From Trueperaceae bacterium (GTDB lineage: Bacteria > Deinococcota > Deinococci > Deinococcales > Trueperaceae), in the NCBI GenBank assembly GCA_011390675.1, contig JAABRX010000017.1, positions 1 to 45,250 on the forward strand: a stretch of DNA of 45,250 bases, written 5' to 3'. Within the stretch, counting starts at the first letter, position 1. The number at the start of each line of letters is the position of its first letter. Made by a program: the position numbers and the translations under genes. Positions 9,375 to 18,447 of this stretch are shown here, piece by piece. The notes under the pieces were generated by a model. That model worked only from the letters and a program-made list of their open reading frames with translations. It was not told where the DNA came from and searched no databases.

Positions 9375-9997
9375 TCGGTCGCCGCCGCCCACGGCGGCCC
9401 GTCGCACGGATGCCGGAGGGCGTGGCCGCGGTCGAGTCCGATCGGCGGCGCATCGCGACGTCGCCGCAGGTCTTGCTTCCCGCCTTGGCGCTCGTGTTGG
9501 CCGCGCTCTACGCGGCGACGTCGGCGTTCGGTCCGCCGTCGCCGCCGCTGCCCGGGGTGCCCGCCGTCGCCGTCGGCGGCGCCGAGACGGCGGCGCGGGA
9601 GGTCCGCTTCGTGGTCGTGGACGAGCAGGGGTTGGAGCGGCCGGCGTTCGCCGACGCGGTGCTCCCACGCGATCAGGTCGAAGACCCGGGCGCGCGCCTG
9701 ATCGCGGCGCTCGCAGCGCTGCGCACCGAGCGCATCGCGGCCGGAGCGTGGCCGGCGTCGGTGGCGGCGCCCACGGCGTTCGTCTTCGAGCTCGATCGAC
9801 GGCGGATCGCGGTCGTCGACGTCGGTCGCCCCGGACCCGACGAGGGCGTCACCGTTGCTCAGGAGTGGGCGGCGCTGCGCTCGGTCGTGGCGACCGCACG
9901 GGTCGAGGCCGCAGCCGACGAGGTGCGGATCACGGTCGAAGGGTCGCCCGCGGACGCCTTCTGGGGCCACGTGGCGCTACCCCCCGAATCGCGCTGA
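9371..9997 (+). CDS. Membrane-anchored GerMN-domain protein
   Basis: A 208-residue protein with an Arg-rich cytoplasmic N-terminus, one membrane segment (about residues 33-51) and an extracytoplasmic GerMN-like domain. The pattern REVRFVVVDEQGLERP, then an allowance of charged turns, then VLPRDQVEDPGARLIAALAAL is typical of that domain, which was named for spore-germination proteins but is widespread in non-sporulating bacteria beside amidases. The start is taken as a GTG whose GTGA overlaps the amidase stop; an ATG at 9410 is an alternative. Adjacency to a cell-wall amidase suggests an accessory role in peptidoglycan processing. The domain call is moderately firm; the function is unknown. 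Confidence 0.75.
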   Translation: MIGRRRPRRPVARMPEGVAAVESDRRRIATSPQVLLPALALVLAALYAATSAFGPPSPPLPGVPAVAVGGAETAAREVRFVVVDEQGLERPAFADAVLPRDQVEDPGARLIAALAALRTERIAAGAWPASVAAPTAFVFELDRRRIAVVDVGRPGPDEGVTVAQEWAALRSVVATARVEAAADEVRITVEGSPADAFWGHVALPPESR

Positions 9998-10001
9998 GCA
10001 C

Positions 10002-11300
<1,299 letters not shown>

Positions 11301-11307
11301 GCGCGCG

Positions 11308-11313
11308 AGCGTA
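11308..11313 (-). promoter_or_regulatory. -10 box of a leaderless-type asnS promoter
   Basis: TACGCT on the minus strand lies inside the 30-nt gap between the HAD gene and asnS and ends 7 nt before the ATG. No ribosome-binding site follows. Confidence 0.45.
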
Positions 11314-11330
11314 CTACGGGGCGGCCGGGA

Positions 11331-12137
11331 TCAGGGCTTGAGGCGGCGCGCGAGGTCGAGCGCCTCGATCACGCCGCCGGCATCGACGTCGCCGACCACG
11401 CGCTCGAACCGCTCCTTGAGCACCTCCTGGCCGTTGCCCATCACGACCGGGTAGCCGACCAGCTCCAGCATGGGGAGGTCGCCGGTCGTGTCGCCGACCG
11501 CCATCGCGTGCTCGAGCGGCACCTTGAAGTGGGCCGCGAGGTCGCGCACGGCGCTCCCCTTGGAGACCCCCTTGCGGGTGAGCGAGACGAAGAGCGTGTC
11601 GGGGAGTCCTGGGGACGTGGCGCGGCTGACGGTGACGTCGTCGACGGTGATCGCGGCCGCGGCCTCCTCCTGGTCGGGCCGGAGCACCCACTGCGCGCGC
11701 ACCACCGGTTCGTTCGCCGCCACGTCGGACAGGTCGCGCACGATGGCGGCGACCCCCAGGAGCTTGGCGTGCGCTTCGCTCATCGGCGTCTTGCGCTCCA
11801 CGTACAGGTGGTGGGGCGTGTACATCTCGAGCACGAGCCCGAGGGTGCGCGCGTGCTTCACCAGCTTCAGCGCGGCCGCCTCGCGCAGCGACGAAGCCTT
11901 GAGGGTCTCGCCGTCGGGAAACGCGAGGTGCGCGCCCGACTGGAACACGTGCGGGTTGCTCGGGCCGAGGCGCTTGGCGGCGCGCAGCGCGGTGCCGAGT
12001 CCGGGGCGCCCGGTGCAGACGGCGAGCTTCATGCCGTCGGCGCGGGCGAGGTCGACCGCCGCCCACACGTCGGCCGCCACCTGACCGCTGGAGCCGATCA
12101 TGGTGCCGTCGAGGTCGAGGATGACCAGGGGGATCAT
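11331..12137 (-). CDS. HAD-superfamily IIB (Cof-type) phosphatase
   Basis: A 268-residue hydrolase with all four HAD motifs: DLDGT (nucleophile Asp8 and acid/base Asp10), Thr42 in CTGRP, Lys193 in GVSKGSAV, and the metal-binding GDTTGD (215-220). The large cap between motifs II and III marks the Cof/IIB subclass, whose members dephosphorylate sugar phosphates, nucleotides or pyridoxal phosphate. The ATG overlaps the aspS stop in ATGA, so it is translationally coupled to aspS and followed by asnS. A phosphatase inside a tRNA-synthetase operon is unusual, but nothing in the sequence identifies the substrate. Confidence 0.87.
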   Translation of the reverse strand: MIPLVILDLDGTMIGSSGQVAADVWAAVDLARADGMKLAVCTGRPGLGTALRAAKRLGPSNPHVFQSGAHLAFPDGETLKASSLREAAALKLVKHARTLGLVLEMYTPHHLYVERKTPMSEAHAKLLGVAAIVRDLSDVAANEPVVRAQWVLRPDQEEAAAAITVDDVTVSRATSPGLPDTLFVSLTRKGVSKGSAVRDLAAHFKVPLEHAMAVGDTTGDLPMLELVGYPVVMGNGQEVLKERFERVVGDVDAGGVIEALDLARRLKP

Positions 12138-13933
12138 GCGTCGGCTCCCGTCGCTTCTCGGTCGAGGGTGGGCAGCACCTGGAGGCCGAGCTCCTCGAGC
12201 TGGCCGGGCTCGGCGAGCGCAGGCGCCTCGGTGAGCGGGTCGAAGCCGCGTTGGTTCTTGGGGAAGGCGATCACGTCGCGCAGGCTGCGGGCGTCCGCCA
12301 GGAGCATCACCAGGCGGTCGAGGCCCCACGCGATGCCGCCGTGCGGCGGTGCGCCGTAGGCGAGCGCGTCGAGGAAGAAACCGAAGCGGCGCCGCGCCTC
12401 CTCCAAGCTGAAGCCGAGCGCGCGGAACATGCGCAGCTGCAGGTCCTCGCGGTGGATGCGGATCGAACCGCCACCGATCTCGGAACCGTTGAGGACCAGG
12501 TCGTACGCCCAGGCGCGCACGCGACCGGGGTCGGACTCGAGGTACGGAAGGTCTTCGTCGCGCGGCCGCGTGAAGGGGTGGTGCATGTAGGTCCAGGCGC
12601 CGGAATCGGGGTCCTGGTCCAACAGCGGGAAGTCGACGACCCACAAGAAGCGCAGGTCGTTCGGGTCGACCGCGATGCCCAAGACGTCGCGCAGGCGCAG
12701 CCGGACGGCGCCGAGCGCGGTGCACGCGACCGTCCAGCGATCGGCGACGAGCAGCCAGAGGTCGCCGTCGCGCCCACCCTCGCGCAAGGCTTCCTGCTCC
12801 TCGGGGCGCAGCGCCTTGGCGAGCGGACCGGTGAAACCGTCGCCGGCGCGCCGGAGCCAGCCGAGGCCGCCGGCGCCGTGGCGCTTGGCCACGGCTTCGA
12901 GCTCCTCGATGCCCTTGCGGCTGATCGCGGCCGCGACGTCGCCGGGGACGCGCAGGCCGCGGACCACGCCGCCGGCATCGAGCGCGCCGCGGAAGGCGCG
13001 CACCTCGGTCGCTTCGAACGCGGCGTCGAGGGGCGTCAACTCGAGATCGAAGCGGACGTCGGGCTTGTCCGAACCGTAGCGATCGAGCGCCTCGCGGTAC
13101 GCGAGCCGTGGGAACGGGGTGGCGATCTCGCGCCCGACGGCCTCGCGCACGACGGCCGCCATCAGCGCCTCGTTGACCTCGAGCACGTCGTCCTGCTCGA
13201 CGAAGGACATCTCGAGGTCGAGCTGGGTGAAGTCGGGCTGACGGTCGGCGCGCAGGTCCTCGTCGCGGAAGCAGCGCGCGATCTGGAAGTAGCGATCCAA
13301 CCCCCCCATCATCAGCATCTGCTTGAACAGCTGCGGCGACTGCGGCAGGGCGTAGACGTGGCCCGGCCGTCCGCGCGCGGGCACCACGTAGTCGCGGGCG
13401 CCTTCGGGCGTGCTGCGCGTGAGCATCGGGGTCTCGACCTGGATGAACCCCTCGGCGTCGAGGTGGCGCCAGATCGCGCGCTGCACCGCGTGGCGCACGA
13501 GCAGCGGCTGCAGCGCCTCCGGTCGCCGGAGGTCGAGGTAGCGGTGGCGGAGCCGCAGGTCCTCGGAGACGTCGCCGGCGTCGCCCACCGCGTCGAGCGG
13601 GAAGGGCGGCGTCTTGGCCTCCGAGAGCACCTCGAGGTCGGTGGCGACGACCTCCACGGCGCCCGTGGCGAGCTTCGCGCTCCGCTGCGCCTCGGGGCGA
13701 GCGCGGACCGTGCCGCGGACCTCGACCACGAACTCCGAGCGCAATCCTTGAGCGACCGCGAACGCGTCGGCGGCGCTGGGTTCGACGACGACCTGGGTGA
13801 GCCCGGCCCGGTCGCGCAGGTCGAAGAAGACGAGGCCGCCCAGGTCGCGGCGGCGGTGCACCCATCCCTGCAACAGGACGACGGTGCCTTCGTGCTCGGC
13901 GCGCAGGGCGCCACAAGTGTGCGTGCGTCGCAC
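12134..13933 (-). CDS. aspS: Aspartyl-tRNA synthetase, bacterial type
   Basis: AspRS charges tRNA-Asp. The 599-residue protein has the bacterial layout: an OB-fold anticodon domain ([20 protein letters not shown]), a class II core with [14 protein letters not shown], motif 2 ([16 protein letters not shown]), a GAD-type insertion in the middle (about 280-420), and motif 3 (GLDRLVMLL). The loop RRRDLGG has Leu where known non-discriminating enzymes have His, and the downstream loop lacks their Gly, which fits a discriminating enzyme alongside asnS; this is an inference from two positions. The start is GTG at 13933 with an AGGAGGT site, just 2 nt after the hisS stop. A longer reading frame upstream only overlaps hisS. 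Confidence 0.95.
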   Translation of the reverse strand: MRRTHTCGALRAEHEGTVVLLQGWVHRRRDLGGLVFFDLRDRAGLTQVVVEPSAADAFAVAQGLRSEFVVEVRGTVRARPEAQRSAKLATGAVEVVATDLEVLSEAKTPPFPLDAVGDAGDVSEDLRLRHRYLDLRRPEALQPLLVRHAVQRAIWRHLDAEGFIQVETPMLTRSTPEGARDYVVPARGRPGHVYALPQSPQLFKQMLMMGGLDRYFQIARCFRDEDLRADRQPDFTQLDLEMSFVEQDDVLEVNEALMAAVVREAVGREIATPFPRLAYREALDRYGSDKPDVRFDLELTPLDAAFEATEVRAFRGALDAGGVVRGLRVPGDVAAAISRKGIEELEAVAKRHGAGGLGWLRRAGDGFTGPLAKALRPEEQEALREGGRDGDLWLLVADRWTVACTALGAVRLRLRDVLGIAVDPNDLRFLWVVDFPLLDQDPDSGAWTYMHHPFTRPRDEDLPYLESDPGRVRAWAYDLVLNGSEIGGGSIRIHREDLQLRMFRALGFSLEEARRRFGFFLDALAYGAPPHGGIAWGLDRLVMLLADARSLRDVIAFPKNQRGFDPLTEAPALAEPGQLEELGLQVLPTLDREATGADA

Positions 13934-13935
13934 GG

Positions 13936-15243
13936 TCAGACCTCCTGGGTCGCCGCGGGGGCGACCTCTCCCACCGAAGCGGCGGGGTCGGGGCGATCGA
14001 GCGCGGCGGCGAGGTCGGTCAGGGCGACCGACGTCTGCGCGCCGCTGGCGAGGTGCTTGATTTGGACGACCCCTTCGGCGCGCTCGCGGGCGCCGAGCAG
14101 GCCGGCGTAGCGCGCGCCCGCGCGGTCCGCGTCGCGCAGGCCCTTGCCGGGTTGGCGCTTGGTGTAGCCGTGTTCGACGTGGAAGCGCGTCCGCAGGGCA
14201 CGGGCGATCCGCGCCACGTCGGCCACGGCCTCCTCGTCCATGGGGACCAGGTAGAGCCGCGGTCCGGCGTCGGCGGGCGCCGCGGCGCCGACCTGGGCGA
14301 GGGCGTCGAGCACCCGCTCGACGCCGAAGGCCCAGCCGATGCCGGGGACGTCGGGGCCGCCGAGTTGGGCGACGAGTCCGTCGTAGCGGCCGCCGCCGCC
14401 GAGGGCGGATTGGGCGCCGATGCCGTCGGCGTGGATCTCGAACGCCGTCCGCCGGTAGTAGTCGAGGCCGCGGACGATCGACGGGTCGACCTCGAACGGC
14501 ACGCCCCAGTCGCGCAGGAACGCAGCGACGGCGTCGAAGTGCGCGCGCGCGGCGTCGCCCAGGTGGTCGAGGGGCCGCGCCAGACCGTCGATCAGGGCGC
14601 GGTCGCCCGGGTCCTTGGCGTCGAGCAACCGCATGGGATTGAGGCGCAGACGCTCCTGGCTGGTGGGCGTGAGCTCCTGGGCGCGCGGTGCGAGCGCCTC
14701 GCGCAGGTACGCGTTGTAGCGCTGGCGGTCCTCGGGGTCGCCCACCGAACCCAGCGCGACCGTGGCGTGCTCGAGCCCCAGCGCGCGCAGCACGTCGACG
14801 AACAGCGCGATGGCCTCGGCGTCCGCCACCGGTTCGGCGCTGCCGACGACCTCGAGGTTGACCTGGTGGAACTGTCGGAAGCGGCCGCGCTGCACGTTCT
14901 CGGCCCGGAACGCCGGGCCGTGGCTCCACAGCTTCACCGGAGCCGGCCAGGTGTGCATGCCGTGCTCCACGTAGGCGCGCAGGACGCCCGCGGTGAACTC
15001 GGGGCGGAGCGTGAGGCGGCGGCCCCCCCGATCGTCGAACGTGTACATCTCCTTCTGGACGACCAGGTCGGCGGCTTCGCCGACGCTGCGCTCGAAGACC
15101 TCGGCGAACTCGAACACCGGCGTCGTCAGTTCCCGCACCCCGGCGCGCTCCAGCACGCGCCGAGCCACGTCGTGCACGCGGCGCCAGCTCGGCTGATCGG
15201 TGGGGAGGCGGTCGGCGGTGCCTTTGACGGCTTGGAGTCTCAT
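13936..15243 (-). CDS. hisS: Histidyl-tRNA synthetase
   Basis: HisRS charges tRNA-His. The 435-residue class II enzyme begins [14 protein letters not shown], the usual start, and contains motif 2 ([16 protein letters not shown]), the histidine-specific loop [14 protein letters not shown] with GGGGRYDGL after it, and motif 3 ([13 protein letters not shown]). The anticodon domain follows from about 330 ([10 protein letters not shown]...). The open frame extends 17 codons upstream, but the homologous ATG at 15243 lies 7 nt after a TAGACT -10 box, so the transcript is probably leaderless. It is the first gene of a hisS-aspS-HAD-asnS unit. Confidence 0.95.
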   Translation of the reverse strand: MRLQAVKGTADRLPTDQPSWRRVHDVARRVLERAGVRELTTPVFEFAEVFERSVGEAADLVVQKEMYTFDDRGGRRLTLRPEFTAGVLRAYVEHGMHTWPAPVKLWSHGPAFRAENVQRGRFRQFHQVNLEVVGSAEPVADAEAIALFVDVLRALGLEHATVALGSVGDPEDRQRYNAYLREALAPRAQELTPTSQERLRLNPMRLLDAKDPGDRALIDGLARPLDHLGDAARAHFDAVAAFLRDWGVPFEVDPSIVRGLDYYRRTAFEIHADGIGAQSALGGGGRYDGLVAQLGGPDVPGIGWAFGVERVLDALAQVGAAAPADAGPRLYLVPMDEEAVADVARIARALRTRFHVEHGYTKRQPGKGLRDADRAGARYAGLLGARERAEGVVQIKHLASGAQTSVALTDLAAALDRPDPAASVGEVAPAATQEV

Positions 15244-15250
15244 CCGGCCG

Positions 15251-15256
15251 AGTCTA
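15251..15256 (-). promoter_or_regulatory. -10 box of a leaderless-type hisS promoter
   Basis: TAGACT on the minus strand ends 7 nt before the hisS ATG. It supports the shorter start and makes hisS the head of the synthetase operon. Confidence 0.5.
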
Positions 15257-15293
15257 CACGCCCCTTCGCAGGGCCTTGGCCCCCGACACGGCA

Positions 15294-15323
15294 ACGGCCG
15301 CGCCCCCGAAGGAGTGCGGCCGT
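15294..15323 (-). terminator. Hairpin downstream of the TIG lipoprotein gene
   Basis: ACGGCCGC at 15294-15301 pairs perfectly with GCGGCCGT at 15316-15323 around a 14-nt loop. The hairpin lies 26 nt beyond the stop of the TIG lipoprotein and before the hisS promoter, a sensible place to end the upstream transcript. There is no U-tract after it on the minus strand. Confidence 0.45.
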
Positions 15324-15348
15324 CGACGCGGCGCGACGAGCGCGCCGG

Positions 15349-15690
15349 TCAGTTCAAGTCGGCGGGCAAACCGTTGCTCGAGACCCCATCGACGACGACG
15401 AAGACGAAGCCGGCGGACAGCCCGTCGGGCGCCTGGAAGACGATGCGGGTGGGGCTCCAGCTGGTGGCGGACACCATCGTGCCCTCCTCGCCGTCGACGT
15501 TCGCGGACACGAGTACGAAGCTCCCGTCGTGCCCGCCACCGAAGTAGCGGCCTTGCAGCACGACCTGGCCCGCATCGGCCCGAACGGAGATCAGCGTCGG
15601 GATCACGTTCGTGGCCACCTGAGCGGACGGGGCGCACGCGGCCAGGAATAGAGCGGCGAGCCCGGTCAAGACCAGGACGAATCGCTTCAC
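15349..15690 (-). CDS. Small lipoprotein with a single IPT/TIG domain
   Basis: A 113-residue predicted lipoprotein. The signal peptide ends in the lipobox LFLAAC, with Cys19 lipidated. The rest is one beta-sandwich of about 80 residues with IPT/TIG hallmarks: IPTLISVRADAGQVVLQGRYFGG at its start (strand, then the GxxF turn) and SWSPTRIVFQAPDGLSAG at its end. TIG domains usually occur in strings or fused to enzymes, so a lone lipidated copy is uncommon. Translation starts at GTG with an AGGAGG site. It has its own -35/-10 promoter and a hairpin after the stop, so it is a monocistronic unit. The function is unknown, probably envelope-associated. Confidence 0.8.
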   Translation of the reverse strand: MKRFVLVLTGLAALFLAACAPSAQVATNVIPTLISVRADAGQVVLQGRYFGGGHDGSFVLVSANVDGEEGTMVSATSWSPTRIVFQAPDGLSAGFVFVVVDGVSSNGLPADLN

Positions 15691-15710
15691 GTAGAGCCTC
15701 CTCGCGCCCG

Positions 15711-15739
15711 AGCGTACGGGGTCGTCCGCGGCACGTCAA
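15711..15739 (-). promoter_or_regulatory. -35/-10 promoter of the TIG lipoprotein gene
   Basis: On the minus strand TTGACG (15734-15739) and TACGCT (15711-15716) are separated by exactly 17 nt. Predicted transcription starts near 15704, giving a leader of about 14 nt that holds an AGGAGG site before the GTG. This is the best sigma70-type promoter in the window. Confidence 0.65.
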
Positions 15740-15804
15740 GGAACAATCTCACGGCCCCGACGGTGCTCGTGCGTCGAGAGAGGGTCGCGGCGGCCGGCCG
15801 GCGG

Positions 15805-15810
15805 TACCAT
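15805..15810 (+). promoter_or_regulatory. -10 box of a leaderless-type yfbR promoter
   Basis: TACCAT ends 6 nt before the GTG at 15817, which is where the YfbR homology begins. No Shine-Dalgarno is present. Confidence 0.45.
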
Positions 15811-15816
15811 CGCCCG

Positions 15817-16398
15817 GTGAGCCACTACTTCGCCTACCTCGCCCGGATGAAGTTCATCCACCGGTGGGGGCTGATGCGCAACACCCGCACCGAGAACATC
15901 CAGGAGCACAGCCTCCAGGTCGCGATGATCGCGCACGCCCTCGCCGTGCTCGAGAACGAACGCCTCGGACGCGACGCGATCGACCCCGATCGGACCGCCC
16001 TCCTGGCCGTCTACCACGATGCCGAGGAGGTCATCACCGGCGACCTCCCGACCCCGGTCAAGTACTTCAACCCCCAGGTCCGCGACGCCGTCGACGGGCT
16101 CGAGGTGGTGGCCAAGCGCAAGCTGCTCGGACTGCTGCCCGAGGAGCTGCGCTCCTCCTTCGAGCCGCTCTACTTCGCCCGGCCCGAAGACGCGCCGGCC
16201 TGGAAGATGGTCAAGCTCGCCGACAAGCTCTGCGCGTACCTCAAGTGCCTCGAGGAGGCGAAGGCGGGCAACCGCGAGTTCGAGCGCGCCGAGGAGTCGA
16301 TCCGCCGCGACCTCGACGCGCTGGGCGAGCCCGTGGTCGATGCCTTCCTGACGACCTTCGTCCCGAGCTTCCGGTTGACGCTCGACGAGCTGAACTGA
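15817..16398 (+). CDS. yfbR: 5'-deoxynucleotidase, YfbR family (HD domain)
   Basis: YfbR removes phosphate from deoxyribonucleoside 5'-monophosphates in nucleotide salvage. The 193-residue protein aligns over its length with Escherichia coli YfbR: the start HYFAYLARMKFIHRWGLMRN, then RTENIQEHSLQVA (His31), YHDAEEV (His67-Asp68 with Glu71) and LADKLCAYLKCLEEA (Asp136). These residues form the HD metal site and the deoxy-nucleotide pocket. The GTG at 15817 is preferred over an upstream ATG because homology starts there and a -10 box ends 6 nt earlier. It lies 19 nt before mgtE. Confidence 0.9.
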   Translation: MSHYFAYLARMKFIHRWGLMRNTRTENIQEHSLQVAMIAHALAVLENERLGRDAIDPDRTALLAVYHDAEEVITGDLPTPVKYFNPQVRDAVDGLEVVAKRKLLGLLPEELRSSFEPLYFARPEDAPAWKMVKLADKLCAYLKCLEEAKAGNREFERAEESIRRDLDALGEPVVDAFLTTFVPSFRLTLDELN

Positions 16399-16417
16399 AG
16401 CGCCCGAGGAGTTCCTG

Positions 16418-17836
16418 ATGCTGCCTCAACCCCCCGAATTCACGGCGCCGGTCGACGACCCGGTCGCGACGCTCAGCGACGAGCTCGCGGACCTGATCGC
16501 GCGCCGGCGCTTCGAGCCGCTCAAGGTGCTCCTCGCGGCCGGGCAGGTGGCCGACGTCGCCGAGGCCATCGACCGCTTGCCTTCGGAACAGGAGGCGGTC
16601 GCGTTCCGGCTGCTCGATCGCGACCGAGCGAGCGACGTGTTCGAGTACCTCTCGTTCGACGCGCAGGAGCACCTGCTGCACACGCTCTCGGATGGCGACG
16701 CGGCGGCGGTCCTCGAGGAGATGTCGGCGGACGATCGCACGGCGCTCCTGGAGGACCTCCCGGGCAAGGTGACCGCGCGGCTCCTGAACCTGCTCTCCCC
16801 GGACGAGCGAGCGCGGGCCGTGCAGCTGCTCGGGTACCCCGAGGACTCGGTGGGGCGCCTGATGACCCCGGACTACGTGCGCGTGAAGGCCGACTGGTCG
16901 GTCTCCGAGGCGCTGGCGCACGTGCGGCGTTTCGGGAGCGATTCCGAGACGCTCAACGTGGTGTACGTGACGGGACCCGGCCGCGTCCTGATCGACGACC
17001 TGCGGATCCGGCAGCTCCTGACCGTCGACCCGGACGCCCGCATCGACGCGCTGATGGACCGTGAGTTCGTCGCGCTGCGGGTGGACGACGACCAGGAGGA
17101 CGCCGTGGCGGTCTTCCGCCGACACGACCGCACCGCGCTGCCGGTGGTGGATGCGTCCGGCGTGCTCGTCGGCATCGTGACCGTCGACGACGTTCTGGAC
17201 GTCCAGGAGCGCGAAGCGACCGAGGACATCCAGATGTTGGGTGGGACCCAGGCGCTCGAGGAGCCGTATCTCGAGGCCAGCGTGGCGACCATGGTGCGCA
17301 AGCGCGGCGTGTGGCTCGTGGTGCTCCTGTTCGGCGGCATGCTGACGGCCGAGGCCATGACCTACTACGAAGACGCGCTCGCGCGCGCGGTCGTGCTCGG
17401 CATCTTCCTGCCGCTCGTCATCGCCTCGGGCGGCAACAGCGGATCGCAGGCGGCGACGCTGATCACCCGAGCGATGGCGCTCGGCGAGGTCCGGCTCGGC
17501 GATTGGTGGCGCGTGATGCGCCGCGAGCTCGCCACCGGCGCGATCCTGGGCGCGCTCCTGGGGGTGCTCGGTGCCGCCCGGATCGCGCTGTGGGCGGGGG
17601 CGTTCGGGTCGTACGGCGACGCGTGGGGCGCCGTGGCCGTGACCGTGGGTCTGGCCCTCTTCGGGGTGATCGTCTGGGGTTCGCTCTCGGGCTCGCTGTT
17701 GCCGATGCTGTTGAAGCGTTTGGGGGCCGACCCGGCGACCTCGTCGGCGCCGTTCATCGCGACGATCGTCGACGTGACGGGCATCGTGATCCTGTTCACG
17801 ATCGCCTCGTTCGTGATGGGCGGCACGAGCTCCTGA
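16418..17836 (+). CDS. mgtE: Magnesium transporter MgtE
   Basis: MgtE is a Mg2+-gated Mg2+ channel in the inner membrane. The 472-residue protein has the full layout: N-terminal superhelical domain (about 20-140, with repeated DxxxxxL helices), a CBS pair (about 150-275, including GYPEDSVGRLMTPDYV and VGIVTVDDVLDV), then five membrane segments from about 300, containing GGNSGSQAATLITRAMALGE, the signature of the pore region. It starts at ATG with a GAGGAG site, 19 nt after yfbR. The short gap leaves no room for an M-box riboswitch directly upstream, consistent with regulation by Mg2+ binding to the protein. Confidence 0.95.
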   Translation: MLPQPPEFTAPVDDPVATLSDELADLIARRRFEPLKVLLAAGQVADVAEAIDRLPSEQEAVAFRLLDRDRASDVFEYLSFDAQEHLLHTLSDGDAAAVLEEMSADDRTALLEDLPGKVTARLLNLLSPDERARAVQLLGYPEDSVGRLMTPDYVRVKADWSVSEALAHVRRFGSDSETLNVVYVTGPGRVLIDDLRIRQLLTVDPDARIDALMDREFVALRVDDDQEDAVAVFRRHDRTALPVVDASGVLVGIVTVDDVLDVQEREATEDIQMLGGTQALEEPYLEASVATMVRKRGVWLVVLLFGGMLTAEAMTYYEDALARAVVLGIFLPLVIASGGNSGSQAATLITRAMALGEVRLGDWWRVMRRELATGAILGALLGVLGAARIALWAGAFGSYGDAWGAVAVTVGLALFGVIVWGSLSGSLLPMLLKRLGADPATSSAPFIATIVDVTGIVILFTIASFVMGGTSS

Positions 17837-17848
17837 GGTCGGTGCCCC

Positions 17849-18364
17849 TCAGATCGCGTAGTGATCGCGCGCCTGGCGGATCTGCGCGACGTGGTGGTCG
17901 CCGTGCCATGCGTACGTGAGCGGCAGCCGCCACAGCGGCCGCGGCTCCGGGGCCGTCGGCACGCGCCACGGACGCTCGAGCTCCGCGGGTCCGAGCGCCC
18001 GCAGGACGGCGCTCCAGCGTACGTGCAGGGCGTCGATCAGAAGGAGCGAAGGTTCGAGCGGCAGCGCGGCGTCCCCGAGCCGCGTCCAGCCGACCTCGTC
18101 GTACGGCTTCACGAGCGGCTCGTGCTCGGTGGCCGCCAGCTTGGTGCGCACGTACGCGTTCATGTGGCTGTCGGCGACGTGGTGGACGAGGGCGCGGATC
18201 GACCAGGCGCCGTCGCGGATCGGGTGGTCGAGGTCGCGGCACCCCGCGACCACCGTGCGGAGCGCGTCGGGCAGCGCCTCGATGCGCGCGATCGCGGCCT
18301 CGAGCGCGCCTGCCTCGATCGTTTCGGGGAAGGAGACGCGGCCGATCGGGTAGACCTCGAGCAT
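17849..18364 (-). CDS. bstA: DinB/YfiT-family bacillithiol S-transferase-like protein
   Basis: A 171-residue four-helix DinB-fold protein. It is strongly like Bacillus subtilis YfiT (BstA): start VYPIGRVSFPETIE, then DGAWSIRALVHHVADSHMNA, KPYDEVGW, and YAWHGDHHVAQI. The predicted metal ligands are a His of the HH pair at 61-62 plus His154 and His158. BstA conjugates the thiol bacillithiol to toxic electrophiles, and Deinococcus makes bacillithiol, so the activity is plausible. The bacillithiol biosynthesis genes are not in the window. The start is the ATG at 18364 with a GGAGGT site and a TACGGT -10 box at 18382-18387. It converges with mgtE. Confidence 0.82.
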   Translation of the reverse strand: MLEVYPIGRVSFPETIEAGALEAAIARIEALPDALRTVVAGCRDLDHPIRDGAWSIRALVHHVADSHMNAYVRTKLAATEHEPLVKPYDEVGWTRLGDAALPLEPSLLLIDALHVRWSAVLRALGPAELERPWRVPTAPEPRPLWRLPLTYAWHGDHHVAQIRQARDHYAI

Positions 18365-18435
18365 GGACGACCTCCGACCGCACCGTACGACGCCCGCGGG
18401 ACGCATGCCGGGTGCGGCTCCACGCCGCGCGCCGG

Positions 18436-18441
18436 TACGCT
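18436..18441 (+). promoter_or_regulatory. -10 box of a leaderless-type promoter for the CoA-transferase
   Basis: TACGCT ends 6 nt before the ATG at 18448. A run of G between box and ATG is too close to serve as a normal ribosome-binding site. Confidence 0.43.
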
Positions 18442-18447
18442 GGGGGC

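Noticed and set aside
13934-14929. N-terminal extension of aspS into hisS
   Set aside because: The frame is open only because of GC bias. AspRS homology begins at the GTG at 13933, which has an AGGAGGT site.
16399-16417. Mg2+-sensing riboswitch before mgtE
   Set aside because: Only 19 nt separate yfbR and mgtE, far too short for an M-box or similar element.
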